Shown here: positions 41,362 to 48,692 of the stretch, piece after piece
How the letters are laid out: every line of letters starts with the position of its first letter
Position numbering within the stretch: the first letter of the stretch is position 1
Source of the DNA: Myxococcales bacterium
Lineage (GTDB): Bacteria > Myxococcota_A > Polyangia > Polyangiales > Houyiibacteriaceae
Assembly: GCA_019637115.1 (NCBI GenBank)
Contig: JAHBWH010000048.1
Span: forward strand, 1 to 48,692
Length of the DNA: 48,692 nt
Direction: 5' to 3'
The notes under the pieces: model-generated
Told to the model about the DNA's origin: nothing
What the model saw: the letters and a program-made list of their open reading frames with translations, nothing else
The model's database searches: none
Program-made: the position numbers and the translations under genes

Positions 41362-41838
41362 GCCCAGTGCGGCGTGGCGCCTGCGCACCGCGTTCGCGCG
41401 CGCCGCGTTCGGGTGCGCGCCGCGTTGGGGTGCGCGCCGCGTTCGGGTGCGCTGCGGTCGTGCGCGCCGCGTTCGGCCGCGCCGCGTTCGGGTGCGTGGC
41501 GTTCGTGCGCCGCGTTCGGGTGCGCCGCATTCGTGCGCGCCGCATTTGGGTGCGCGCTGCGTCCGGGCCGACTCGACGGCCTGTCGACTCACCTGCGAAG
41601 CGCAGCGCCTCAGCGCGGAGGCAAGCCCGTCGTCCACTCCGGAAGACCACCGCAACACGGAACGTCGCCACCTCACGCACGTCGGCGCTCGCCTCCGACC
41701 CCATTTTCGGTTTCAGGCGTGATGCACCCGCCATGCACCCGCCATGCATCCGCCATGCACACGTGCGCGTGCGGCGCTCCGGCCCCGATCCGAGGATCCC
41801 GTTGACCGCACCCCGGATTGACTGAGAGCATCTGATTC
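41362..41838. repeat. 477-bp gene-free spacer with two kinds of tandem repeat
   Basis: From about 41380 to 41575 there are roughly ten imperfect 15-20-bp units of GCGCGCCGCGTTCGGGTGC. From 41719 to 41763 there are four copies of an 11-bp CCATGCA-CCCG-type unit (CACCCGCCATG). Between them is ordinary GC-rich sequence. The final ~70 bases, with more A/T, should carry the promoter of the gene at 41839. Open frames here read only Arg/Ala/Cys-rich text and are not believed to be genes. Confidence 0.7.
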
Positions 41839-42582
41839 GTGAGAAAACGTACGCTCGTCGTCCTCGTCGCCATGATGGCGAACGTGGCTCACGCGCAGCC
41901 GCTCGACGACGCGGCGTTCGCGATCGACGAGGCAGAGTTCGAGCGCGCGCTCGAGCTCTTGGCGCGCGCCGAGGAGGGGCCGCTCGATCTCACCGGGCTC
42001 CAACGGCTGCTCGCGCTCCGCGCCTTGGCGCTCTTCGGGCTCCGCGACGACGACGCGCTCGCTCGCGCGCTCGCCGACTACGCCACCATCGGCCCCGAGG
42101 CGCTCGAGGGGCCGCCCCGCCTCGCGCAGCTCTACGCGGAGGCCCGCCTGAGAGCCACCGCCCCGCGGCTCGACGTCGACGCACGCGTCGAGGGCGACGT
42201 CGCCGTCGTCGAGGCGCGCTGGGATCCGCCGCACCCGCTGTCGCGCGAGGTGCGGGTTCACGCGCGCAGTGAAGGCGCGGAGTGGGAGTCGGGGACGGGC
42301 TCCCTCCGCCTGCCCCGCGGGGAGGGCGGGGTGGAGTATTTCGTCGAGGCGATCGGGCCGGGTGGGGCCGTGCTCTCTCGCGAAGGAAGCCGCGGATCGC
42401 CTCGCGTCCTCGGTCGCCTGGATGGTGTCAGGGAGACACCAAATCGACAGGCCGCCCGGCGGCGCTTACGCTTGGGGCTCGGAATCGGGATCGCGGTGGC
42501 CGTCGTGGCCGCGGTGGTGACGGTCGTCGTGCTGACCCGTCCACGCGGGCTCGAGCTCTTCGGCCCGGTGCCAGAGCGTTGA
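41839..42582 (+). CDS. Exported protein with C-terminal membrane helix, upstream of PEGA kinase
   Basis: 247 residues. The GTG start at 41839 gives a signal peptide (RTLVVLVAMMANVAHAQ, cleavage after AHA). Residues ~20-110 have short helices resembling TPR-type repeats (AFAIDEAEFERALELLARAEEG, then LLALRALALFGLRDDDALARALAD). Residues ~112-190 read as a beta domain, and a single membrane helix at about 212-235 (IGIAVAVVAAVVTVVVLT) leaves a short tail. Such small proteins often accompany PEGA kinases in myxobacteria. The kinase gene begins 19 bases later, so they are probably one operon and may form a sensing pair. Family not recognised with certainty. Confidence 0.65.
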   Translation: MRKRTLVVLVAMMANVAHAQPLDDAAFAIDEAEFERALELLARAEEGPLDLTGLQRLLALRALALFGLRDDDALARALADYATIGPEALEGPPRLAQLYAEARLRATAPRLDVDARVEGDVAVVEARWDPPHPLSREVRVHARSEGAEWESGTGSLRLPRGEGGVEYFVEAIGPGGAVLSREGSRGSPRVLGRLDGVRETPNRQAARRRLRLGLGIGIAVAVVAAVVTVVVLTRPRGLELFGPVPER

Positions 42583-42601
42583 GGGGGTCGAGAAGGAGCC
42601 G

Positions 42602-44503
42602 ATGCTGGATTCGGGCATGACCGTGGTGGACGAGCCGGATGAGCCCCTCGCGCTCTCCGGGGTGCCCCCGATCCAAGCGCCGCCCTCCTCGTCGATCACG
42701 CAGGGCCCCGACACCCACGGCCCCGACGAGATCGACACGGCCTCGGCGCGAGCCACGCCCTCGGCGGCCTCCGAGCCGAGCGCCACGCGCACGATGCGGC
42801 CGGACGCGGTCGCCGCGCCCAAGCGGCTCGGCCGCTACGTGCTGACACACCGGCTCGCGAGCGGGGGCTTCGCGACCGTCTACCTCGGCGTCGTGACGGG
42901 GCCCGGCGGCTTCGAGAAGGTCGTCGCGCTGAAGCTCCTGCACGAGCACCTCGCGCAGGAGCGCTCGATCGCGGACGGCTTCCTCGACGAGGCGCGCATC
43001 GCTGCGGCCATCCATCACTCGAACGTCTGCACCGTGCACGAGGTCGCGGAGGTCGACGGCCAGCTCTTCCTCGCGATGGACCTCGTGATCGGCGAGTCCT
43101 TCTCGGCGATCTTGCGGTCGGGCGCGCAGCGCAAGCAGCCCGCGCTCTCGCCCGAGCTCGTCGCCTACGTGCTCGCCGAGGCGGCCGAGGGGCTCCACGC
43201 CGCGCACGAAGCGGTCGGGCCGGACGGCGAGCCGCTCCACATCGTCCACCGCGACGTCGCGCCCTCGAACCTCTTCCTCGGCTACGACGGCCACGTGAAG
43301 CTGCTCGACTTCGGCATCGCGAAGGCCACGGGCCGTCTGCAGAAGACCCAGACCGGCACGCTGAAGGGGCACTTCGCGTACATGTCGCCCGAGCAGCTGC
43401 TCGGGCGCAGTGACCGCCGCTCGGACCTCTTCTCGCTCGCCATCGTCGGCTGGGAGCTGCTCACGGGCCGCCGCCTCTTCCGGCGGAAGACCGACGTCGA
43501 GACGATGATGGCGGTGCAGCAATGCATCGTGATGCCGCCGCGGGAGCTCGTGGAAACCGTCCCCGAGGCGCTCGAGCGCATCCTGCTGCGCGCCTTGAGC
43601 CCCTCCCCCGACGATCGCCAGGCGAGCTGCGCCGAGCTCGCGCGCGAGCTCCGCGAGTGGCTCGTCCACGCGTCGCCGCAGACCACCGCCGCGAGCGCGT
43701 CGACGGCGCTGCACGAGCTCTTTCCCCAGGGGCAGCGCGAGCGCCGCGCGCTCATCGCGTCGGCGCTCGACGCCGCCGCGCGAGGCGCCGCGATCCGAGA
43801 CGTCGCGAGCGAGCCGGGCCCGGTCTCCCACACCGTCGTGCGGCGGCGCGCGCGCCGCGGTCTCCTCGTGGGCGCCGTCGGGGCGGTCGCCCTTCTGCTC
43901 GTCGGTGGCGCGCTCGGCGCGTGGGCGTTCTCGTCGCCCGCCCCAGTCGCGGCGCCCGACGACCGCGCCCAAGCGGGCTTCGTCGAGGAGCCTCCCTCGT
44001 CGGCGTCCGAGCCACGCGCGCTCGCGGCCGATCCAGACCCGATCGCCGTGCCGGCCCACGAGTCGGAGGCAGATCTCATCGCCCGAGCGGCGGAGCCCAC
44101 GGAGGGCTCGGCGCTCGAGGAGAGCCCCGAGGCTCTGTTGGGGAGGCCGGAGGCTGAGCGGGTCGCCCAGGCACCCTCACCCAGCGAGGCCACGCAGGGT
44201 GAGGCCACGCGCGAGACGCGCACCACGCCACGTGCGGAGGCCCGACGAGAGCGACGCCGAGCCGAGCGGCCGAGCGCTCCCGCCGCCGAGCCCACGGGGT
44301 TCGGCTTCGTGAACGTCTCCGTCGCCGGTGGATGGGGCCAGGTCTTCGTGGACGGGCGGCACGTCGGTGAGGCGCCTCTCCGAGCGCGCGTCGAGGCGGG
44401 CGCCCGCGTCATCCGCGTGCTGGACGGCTCCGGCCGAGAGGCGACCCGCCGCGTCGTGGTCGAGCCCGACGGCTCGGCGCGCGCGGTGTTCCGCTTCGAG
44501 TGA
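42602..44503 (+). CDS. Ser/Thr protein kinase with C-terminal PEGA domain
   Basis: 633 residues. A disordered N-terminus (1-78) is followed by the kinase domain: glycine loop LASGGFATVYLG (about 85-96), VVALKLLHEH with the invariant Lys, the catalytic loop from H216 (IVHRDVAPSN), LLDFGIA, and SPEQLLGRSDRRSDLFSL. A membrane helix at about 420-440 (LLVGAVGAVALLLVGGAL) is followed by a Pro/Glu/Ala-rich extracytoplasmic linker and a PEGA-like beta domain at 565-633 (FVNVSVAGGWGQVFVDGRHV, then the arginine/valine-rich end). This is a classic myxobacterial sensor kinase plan. The ATG at 42602 follows a good AAGGAG site. Its 3' end is copied several times downstream. Confidence 0.9.
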   Translation: MLDSGMTVVDEPDEPLALSGVPPIQAPPSSSITQGPDTHGPDEIDTASARATPSAASEPSATRTMRPDAVAAPKRLGRYVLTHRLASGGFATVYLGVVTGPGGFEKVVALKLLHEHLAQERSIADGFLDEARIAAAIHHSNVCTVHEVAEVDGQLFLAMDLVIGESFSAILRSGAQRKQPALSPELVAYVLAEAAEGLHAAHEAVGPDGEPLHIVHRDVAPSNLFLGYDGHVKLLDFGIAKATGRLQKTQTGTLKGHFAYMSPEQLLGRSDRRSDLFSLAIVGWELLTGRRLFRRKTDVETMMAVQQCIVMPPRELVETVPEALERILLRALSPSPDDRQASCAELARELREWLVHASPQTTAASASTALHELFPQGQRERRALIASALDAAARGAAIRDVASEPGPVSHTVVRRRARRGLLVGAVGAVALLLVGGALGAWAFSSPAPVAAPDDRAQAGFVEEPPSSASEPRALAADPDPIAVPAHESEADLIARAAEPTEGSALEESPEALLGRPEAERVAQAPSPSEATQGEATRETRTTPRAEARRERRRAERPSAPAAEPTGFGFVNVSVAGGWGQVFVDGRHVGEAPLRARVEAGARVIRVLDGSGREATRRVVVEPDGSARAVFRFE

Positions 44504-44915
44504 CCGCCCTCGCACGCATCGAGAACGGCCCACGCGGCGTCCTCGACGCGCGATGTTCCGCGTCGAGCCACGGCCTCGGGTGGGCGAGAACGGCCCACGC
44601 GGCGTCCTCGACGCGCGGTGTTCCGCTTCGACTGAGTGTCTCGCTTGGGCGAGAACGGCCCGCGCGGCGTCCTCGACGTGCTGATGTTCCGTTTCGAGTC
44701 GCTGCCTCGGGTGGCGCGCGGAACCACGACGAGCGGGGTTGAACCAGAGGTGGGAACGGCCCACGCGGCGTCCTCGACGCGCGGTGTTCCGCTTCGACTG
44801 AGTGCCTCGCGTGGGCGAGAACGGCCCACGCGGCGTCCTCGGTCAAGAGCGGCTACTCGAAGCGAAACTCCGCGCATATGGGCAAGAACGGCCCACACGG
44901 CGTCCTCGACCCGCG
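44470..44915. repeat. ~65-bp repeat array derived from the kinase 3' end
   Basis: Six copies of a core GAACGGCCCACGCGGCGTCC(TCGA) occur between 44520 and 44912, with a period near 65 bp. Several copies also carry GCGCGGTGTTCCGCTTCGA, the final codons of the kinase gene, and a stop-like TGAG. Inter-core sequences are related to each other, so this is a degenerate tandem duplication and not a CRISPR array. One copy includes an unrelated insert (GTGGCGCGCGGAACCACGAC...). No gene is recognised before the ATG at 44942. Confidence 0.85.
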
Positions 44916-44941
44916 CGGGATCTCGTGGTCTTTTGGTCGTC

Positions 44942-45718
44942 ATGCGACGACCCGTCCCGTACTCACCGCCCGGTGGCCCTTCCTGGGGCGCTCCTCCCGA
45001 GGGCTTCGACCCCGCGGGCGCCGCGAACGCTCCCGCGAGCGGCGCGCCCGCCGGCAGCCCCCAGGCCGCGCCGGCCGAGCTCGCCTCCACCACGCGCGTG
45101 CTCGGGTGGGTCCTCGGGGGCTTCGCGCTGCTCACGCTGGGGAGCCGGTGGCTCCAGCTCCAAGGCGCGCTCGCCATGTGGCGCGTGTCGCAGCAGACCC
45201 GCGCGGCGCTCGCCGAGGTCACCGCGATCAACGCCGAGTATGTGCGCGCCGCGGGGATCTCCCCCGAGCAGCTCGCGCCCGTCGACATGAGCGGGGGTGT
45301 TCTCGCGATGACGTTTCAGGCGTCGTTGGCTGGCGCGAGCGGCGTCATCGCCGGAGGGCTGGCGGGGCTCGTCGCGCTCCTGGTCCTCGTGCGGAGCCGG
45401 CGCGCGTCGCGGATCGGCGCGCGGGGGCTGAGGTTCGCGACCGTGGCGATCGTGCTCGCGTACGTGGCCGATCTCTGGGCGTCCCGTGCTGCAGCCACCG
45501 CGGCGCAAGACCAGCTCGCGCGCGTGTCCGCGGGCGCCGGCGAGCAGGCCGCCGCGGTCTTCGGCGCGATGGCGCGCATGACCGAGGCCGCTATGCCCTC
45601 GTTGACCTCGCAGCTCGTCGGCGTGCTCATCTGGGTCGTACCCACGGTGCTCTTTCTCCTCTGGGGCGGCCGCCACCTCGCTCGGCCGGAGGTCGCAGCC
45701 GCGTTCGAGCGCCGCTGA
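44942..45718 (+). CDS. Four-helix membrane protein of unknown function
   Basis: 258 residues. A Pro/Gly/Ala-rich cytosolic N-terminus (1-50, VPYSPPGGPSWGAPPEGF) is followed by four hydrophobic helices at about 53-75 (LGWVLGGFALLTLG), 120-145, 158-175 (FATVAIVLAYVADLW) and 220-242 (LVGVLIWVVPTVLFLLWGG). The first and second helices are separated by a soluble helix. The arrangement, a Pro-rich start followed by four helices, recalls DUF4328-type proteins, though I cannot place it firmly. It stands alone downstream of the repeat array. Confidence 0.65.
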   Translation: MRRPVPYSPPGGPSWGAPPEGFDPAGAANAPASGAPAGSPQAAPAELASTTRVLGWVLGGFALLTLGSRWLQLQGALAMWRVSQQTRAALAEVTAINAEYVRAAGISPEQLAPVDMSGGVLAMTFQASLAGASGVIAGGLAGLVALLVLVRSRRASRIGARGLRFATVAIVLAYVADLWASRAAATAAQDQLARVSAGAGEQAAAVFGAMARMTEAAMPSLTSQLVGVLIWVVPTVLFLLWGGRHLARPEVAAAFERR

Positions 45719-45803
45719 CGGTTGGCGCGCTCACGAGGTGACGCCGAGGGCAGACTTTGGATCGCGGCTGTGTCCGAGGGCCGGGCGCTCACACAGGCGG
45801 GCT

Positions 45804-46967
45804 TCAAGGGCAGGGGATTCGGCGCGGACCGACCGCGATGTCGTCGATGTAGAGGGTGGTGGGGGTCTCGTAGGCCGTCACCACGCCGAGGTGGAGCGCT
45901 TGGTAGGGGCCATTCGGGCTGACGGTCCCACGGCCCACGATCGACCGGACCGGCGTGCCGTCGCGGTACACGTCGACGCGACCGCTCGTCTCGTGCACCA
46001 CGAAGCCGAGCTCGAGGCACGACCAGCCCGATGGGAGCGCGGGCGCGGCGTAGTGGTCCCAATAGTCCGGGGTCTCGGACCCGAGCCAAAAGCCGACCTG
46101 CCGCGTGGCGTCGAGCGCGACCGAGATGCCGCGATCCCCTTCTCCGCCCCAGAGATAGGCGAGGTCGAACCTCGCCGCGGACTCGGGTGGGAAGTAGGTG
46201 GAGATCCGCGCCCAGACCTCGGTAGCGCCTGCGGGGATGTTCGCGACACGCAGCGAGGAGCCATCCCGATCGTTGGTCGTGCGCATCTGCGTGGCGGTCC
46301 GCCCCAGTCGCTCGGGGGCTGGCAACCAATCGATCGTGCCTGCCCCGGCCACGCGCCACTGCACCGCAGGGTCGCGCCCGGACTCGAAGTCGTCACAAGC
46401 CCACGCGCCCTCCTCGCGCAACACCTCGCACTCGGGGCGCGGAGGAGGCACGTCCTCCGGCACGTCCCGCACGTCGGCGTCGACGGGAGCGTCGACCCCC
46501 GCGTCGGCGGGGCCCGCGTCGAAGCCAGCGTCGCCGGACCCCGCGTCGAAGCCGGCGTCGCTACCGCCACACCGGTCGAGGAGCGGGCAGGCGCCGAGCG
46601 CGCAGCGGTCCTCGTCGAAGGGCACGAGCGCGACGGACGCGCGAGGGGCGTCTTGCGCGACTCGCTCGCAGCCGCGCGCATAAGCGTGGCAGCGCGCGTC
46701 GAACGCCGTCACGAAGACGGCCGCCTCGGTCGCGGACAGCGAGAGCGCCTCGGGCATCGTGCTCTCCCTCAGGATGCGCTGAGCGAAGACCTCGGCGTCG
46801 GGCGCGCAGTCCCGCTGGAAACGCACCTCGTAGAAGCTCCCAGGGCGCTCGACGACACCCTCGAAGCGGAGGCTCCAGTCCACCCGCGCCGAGCAGCCCG
46901 ACGCGACGAAGAGCGCGACCGCGACGAGGCGCGCGTGCGGAGCCCGCCATCCGTGATCCCGCTTCAT
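45804..46967 (-). CDS. Lipoprotein with LamG/heparin-lyase-like beta domain
   Basis: 387 residues. The signal peptide ends in the lipobox VASGC (about residue 25). The first part (about 26-135) has four cysteines and strand-rich text (RVDWSLRFEGVVERPGSFYE). An Asp/Ala/Gly-rich tether (SDAGFDAGSGDAGFDAGPAD, about 138-175) is typical of this organism's lipoproteins. The C-terminal domain (about 185-387) begins CEVLREEGAWACDDFESG and contains ATEVWARISTYFPPES, VALDATRQVGFWLGSE, LELGFVVHETSGRVDVYRDG and LYIDDIAVGPRRIPC, as in concanavalin-like polysaccharide-lyase or LamG folds. It probably sits on the outer membrane and may bind glycans. No catalytic residues can be identified. Confidence 0.7.
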   Translation of the reverse strand: MKRDHGWRAPHARLVAVALFVASGCSARVDWSLRFEGVVERPGSFYEVRFQRDCAPDAEVFAQRILRESTMPEALSLSATEAAVFVTAFDARCHAYARGCERVAQDAPRASVALVPFDEDRCALGACPLLDRCGGSDAGFDAGSGDAGFDAGPADAGVDAPVDADVRDVPEDVPPPRPECEVLREEGAWACDDFESGRDPAVQWRVAGAGTIDWLPAPERLGRTATQMRTTNDRDGSSLRVANIPAGATEVWARISTYFPPESAARFDLAYLWGGEGDRGISVALDATRQVGFWLGSETPDYWDHYAAPALPSGWSCLELGFVVHETSGRVDVYRDGTPVRSIVGRGTVSPNGPYQALHLGVVTAYETPTTLYIDDIAVGPRRIPCP

Positions 46968-47262
46968 CGATGAAAACGTAACACGGCGCGCGCCGCCCTT
47001 TGTACGGGAGCGCCGGACCGCTCCTCTGATCCGATCGGCAGCCGGCGCCGACTCGGACTCGGTCACGGACACGGACTCGGACGGACACGGACTCGGCCTC
47101 GGGTCGGACTCGGTCACGGACGGACACGCACTCGGACTCGGACTCGGACTCGGACTCGGACTCGGACTCAGACTCGGACTCGGACATGAGCATGAGCATG
47201 AACATGGAAATGGACGAGTCCTTCGACTTGCGGGCCGGCCCCGCCGCTCCCACGACGCGACC
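46968..47262. repeat. Divergent spacer with GGACTC hexanucleotide microsatellite
   Basis: Between the lipoprotein gene (minus) and the gene at 47263 (plus). From 47044 to about 47188 the sequence is an impure (GGACTC)n / (GGACAC)n tract with at least seven perfect consecutive units near 47130-47170, followed by CATGAGCATGAGCATGAACA repeats. Frames through it would encode Asp-Ser-Asp-Ser or Glu-Ser repeats, but no start and conserved part support a gene. Confidence 0.8.
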
Positions 47263-48060
47263 ATGGCTCGCAAGCGCGCCCCGCAGCTGCCCCCTGACCT
47301 CCACCCCTCGCGCCTCTGGCGGGTCACGAAGATCGCGCTCGTCGCGGTGGGCCTGCTCGTCGCGGCGCTCGTCGTGATCGGCCTCATCCTGCACGAGCCA
47401 CGTCCCGAGGGGAGCACGGGCGACGACGCCGAGGCCCTCGCCCAGCGGATGCTGATGGCGGTGGACGCCGCCGCGTGGGAGCGGACGGGGGCGATCCGTT
47501 GGGGCTTCGGCGGACGCCAAGAGCACCTCTGGGACAAGTCGCGCAACTACGCGCGCGTGCGCTGGGGCGGAGACACCGAGGTGTTGCTCCGGTTGCACGA
47601 CCAATCAGGGGTCGCGCGGGTCGACGGGCAGACCGTCGGAGGCCCGCGAGGCGCGGAGCTTCGCGAGCGTGCCTACGCGCATTGGGTGAACGACGCGTTC
47701 TGGCTGAACCCGGTGGTGAAGCTCTTCGACGAGGGCACGAGCCGCGCTCTGGTCGCCCTCGAGGGCGAGGATCGGGAAGGGCTCCTCCTCTCGTACGCGA
47801 GCGGCGGCCTCACCCCGGGCGACGCCTACTTGTGGATCCCCGGGCCGGACGGCCTGCCCACCGCGTGGAAGATGTGGGTCAGCATCCTCCCGATCGGCGG
47901 CGTGCGGTGCTCGTGGGAGGGTTGGATCACCCTCGCGACTGGCGCGAAGGTGTCCACCCGCCACGACTGCGGGGTCTTCACGCTCGAGCTGACCGACGTC
48001 GAGGGGGCGGCCGACGTGGTCACCCTCGAAGGTGACGACCCCTTCGCCGCCTTGGAGTGA
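47263..48060 (+). CDS. Membrane-anchored protein of unknown function
   Basis: 265 residues. A short basic N-terminus (MARKRAPQLPPDLHPSRLW) is followed by one membrane helix at about 23-43 (ALVAVGLLVAALVVIGLIL) and a soluble extracytoplasmic domain. That domain has a helix (DDAEALAQRMLMAVDAAAWE) and many beta segments with Trp/Arg (GAIRWGFGGRQEHLWDKSRN, YARVRWGGDTEVLLRLHDQ, YLWIPGPDGLPTAWKMWVS). It may be a lipid- or ligand-binding beta fold, of the type found in LolA-like domains. This is an inference without a recognised family signature. ATG start at 47263. Confidence 0.7.
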   Translation: MARKRAPQLPPDLHPSRLWRVTKIALVAVGLLVAALVVIGLILHEPRPEGSTGDDAEALAQRMLMAVDAAAWERTGAIRWGFGGRQEHLWDKSRNYARVRWGGDTEVLLRLHDQSGVARVDGQTVGGPRGAELRERAYAHWVNDAFWLNPVVKLFDEGTSRALVALEGEDREGLLLSYASGGLTPGDAYLWIPGPDGLPTAWKMWVSILPIGGVRCSWEGWITLATGAKVSTRHDCGVFTLELTDVEGAADVVTLEGDDPFAALE

Positions 48061-48144
48061 GGCGCGACGCGCTCGAGAGGTCCCGGAGCTCCACGAAGCG
48101 CTCGGCGTGCACGACCTCTCGGAGGTAGCCCGGACGACCGTGAA

Positions 48145-48283
48145 GGTCAGGCCTCCGGGAGCATCGTCTCCAGGCCGAGGCGCAGCGCGAGGAGCTGGAG
48201 CTCGGCCGAGGTCAGTCCTCCGGGAACATCGTCTCCAGCGCGTCGAGGCCGAGGCGCAGCGCGAGGAGCTGGAGCTCGGCCGA
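48145..48283. repeat. 65-bp tandem duplication of the 3' end of the last gene
   Basis: Copy 48145-48209 repeats 48210-48283, except for a 9-base insertion (CGCGTCGAG) in the latter. The gene-proximal copy carries the true stop (48212-48214). The distal copy lies downstream of that stop and carries its own TCA stop equivalent at 48147. The distal copy is out of frame with read-through from the gene. Confidence 0.85.
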
Positions 48284-48692
48284 GGTGCGAACACGACCCT
48301 CTGCGAGGAGCCGAGGGAGCAACGCCTTCACTCGACGCTCGATCAACCCCGACAGCTCGAGCTCACGCGGGGAGCGGGTGTCGATGCGTGTCTCCTCCGA
48401 CGTCTCGCGCGGAGACGCGACCTCGCGCTGCGCGTGCTGCTCCTCGGGGGGCGGCGTGGAGGGGCGGCGCGCCTCCGCTGGCGGGGGATTCTCCAGGAAT
48501 CGCGTCACGGCGTCGAAGGCCTCGTCGCTCGCGACGCCGAAGGTCATCGACACGCCGCCGCCGCTCGCGGCCGCGGACGGCGCCGCCGCGAGCGGGGCGG
48601 ACGCAGCCGCGGGCGGCGCGACGAGCGACGCAGGCGCAGGCGTCGCGGCGAGGGGCTCGGAGGTCCAAGTGATCGCAGCGACGGGCTCGGGC
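48212..48692 (-). CDS. Ala/Pro-rich protein with helical C-terminus (5' end outside window)
   Basis: At least 160 residues, running off the window edge. The visible part begins with a long Ala/Pro/Ser-rich region without charge (SLVAPPAAASAPLAAAPSAA), as in linkers or disordered scaffolds. A short conserved-looking piece follows (VSMTFGVASDEAFDAVTRFL), then a Pro/Glu-rich linker and a helical C-terminal block of about 50 residues (ELSGLIERRVKALLPRLLAE, SAELQLLALRLGLDALETM). The C-terminal helices look like a dimerisation or docking element. I do not recognise the family. An internal GTG at 48553 could be taken as a start, but the frame upstream is open and compositionally continuous. Confidence 0.55.
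   Translation of the reverse strand, partial: PEPVAAITWTSEPLAATPAPASLVAPPAAASAPLAAAPSAAASGGGVSMTFGVASDEAFDAVTRFLENPPPAEARRPSTPPPEEQHAQREVASPRETSEETRIDTRSPRELELSGLIERRVKALLPRLLAEGRVRTSAELQLLALRLGLDALETMFPED

Noticed and set aside
41362-41838. Small Cys/Arg-rich proteins in several plus frames
   Set aside because: All derive from simple tandem repeats and have no ribosome site or conserved-looking part.
44520-44912. Possible CRISPR array
   Set aside because: Repeats are degenerate, intervening segments are similar to each other, no cas gene is nearby, and the unit derives from the kinase gene end.

Overview
The window is GC-rich throughout and reads as a chromosomal segment of a Myxococcota-type (former Deltaproteobacteria; Polyangia/Sandaracinaceae-like) bacterium. 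Support for this: Ser/Thr kinases with C-terminal membrane and PEGA parts, a TIGR02147-type regulator paired with a GTETGNP-type lipoprotein, Cys-rich and Asp-Ala-rich lipoproteins, multi-PAS histidine kinases, many short tandem repeats around gene ends, and few obvious operons. The taxonomic placement is an inference from gene content. The first ~1.1 kb does not fit: a divergent M23 peptidase gene and DciA/DUF721 gene of beta/gamma-proteobacterial style are joined to the 3' end of a kinase gene in a GC-only low-complexity tract, which suggests an assembly chimera.

Layout. 0-1.1 kb: foreign-looking M23 and DUF721 genes. 1.1-4.6 kb: minus-strand operon of TIGR02147 regulator, lipoprotein, small unknown protein and Ser/Thr kinase. 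4.9-10.3 kb: DUF3570-like outer-membrane barrel, DUF2079 membrane protein, Cys-rich lipoprotein. 10.4-16.3 kb: metF plus a signalling island (four-PAS histidine kinase, Rcp1-like response regulator, receiver-first hybrid kinase). 16.3-17.4 kb: a gene-poor island with two ~280-bp inverted repeats, each able to fold on itself, around a remnant of a restriction-endonuclease gene. 17.5-20.9 kb: DinG-like helicase, small membrane/TPR-like protein, HAD phosphatase.

21-40.4 kb is the unusual part: six radical-SAM proteins carrying eight radical-SAM domains (two of the proteins are tandem double enzymes), a UbiA-type prenyltransferase, a GT39-like membrane glycosyltransferase, a Fe(II)/2OG oxygenase, a gap-free pair of 257-residue JmjC/cupin_8 oxygenases in divergent orientation, a SAM-dependent O-methyltransferase, an HSL-type hydrolase, and two proteins of unrecognised family. 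Five of the radical-SAM modules share one C-terminal cysteine signature (P-x-C ... C-x2-C-x5-C). The same signature also occurs, without a radical-SAM core, at the N-terminus of one of the unknown proteins. I read this as a biosynthetic or modification pathway that I cannot match to any system I know. The chemistry implied is radical C-H chemistry followed by hydroxylation, methylation and possibly prenylation; the substrate is not evident.

40.4-48.7 kb: ordinary accessory genes (low-complexity membrane protein, TerB-like protein, TPR-like exported protein, PEGA Ser/Thr kinase, membrane protein, lipoproteins and a partial Ala/Pro-rich protein), separated by repeat-filled spacers. At four places the 3' end of a gene, stop codon included, has been tandemly copied just downstream. 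No rRNA, tRNA, CRISPR array or intact transposase was seen.
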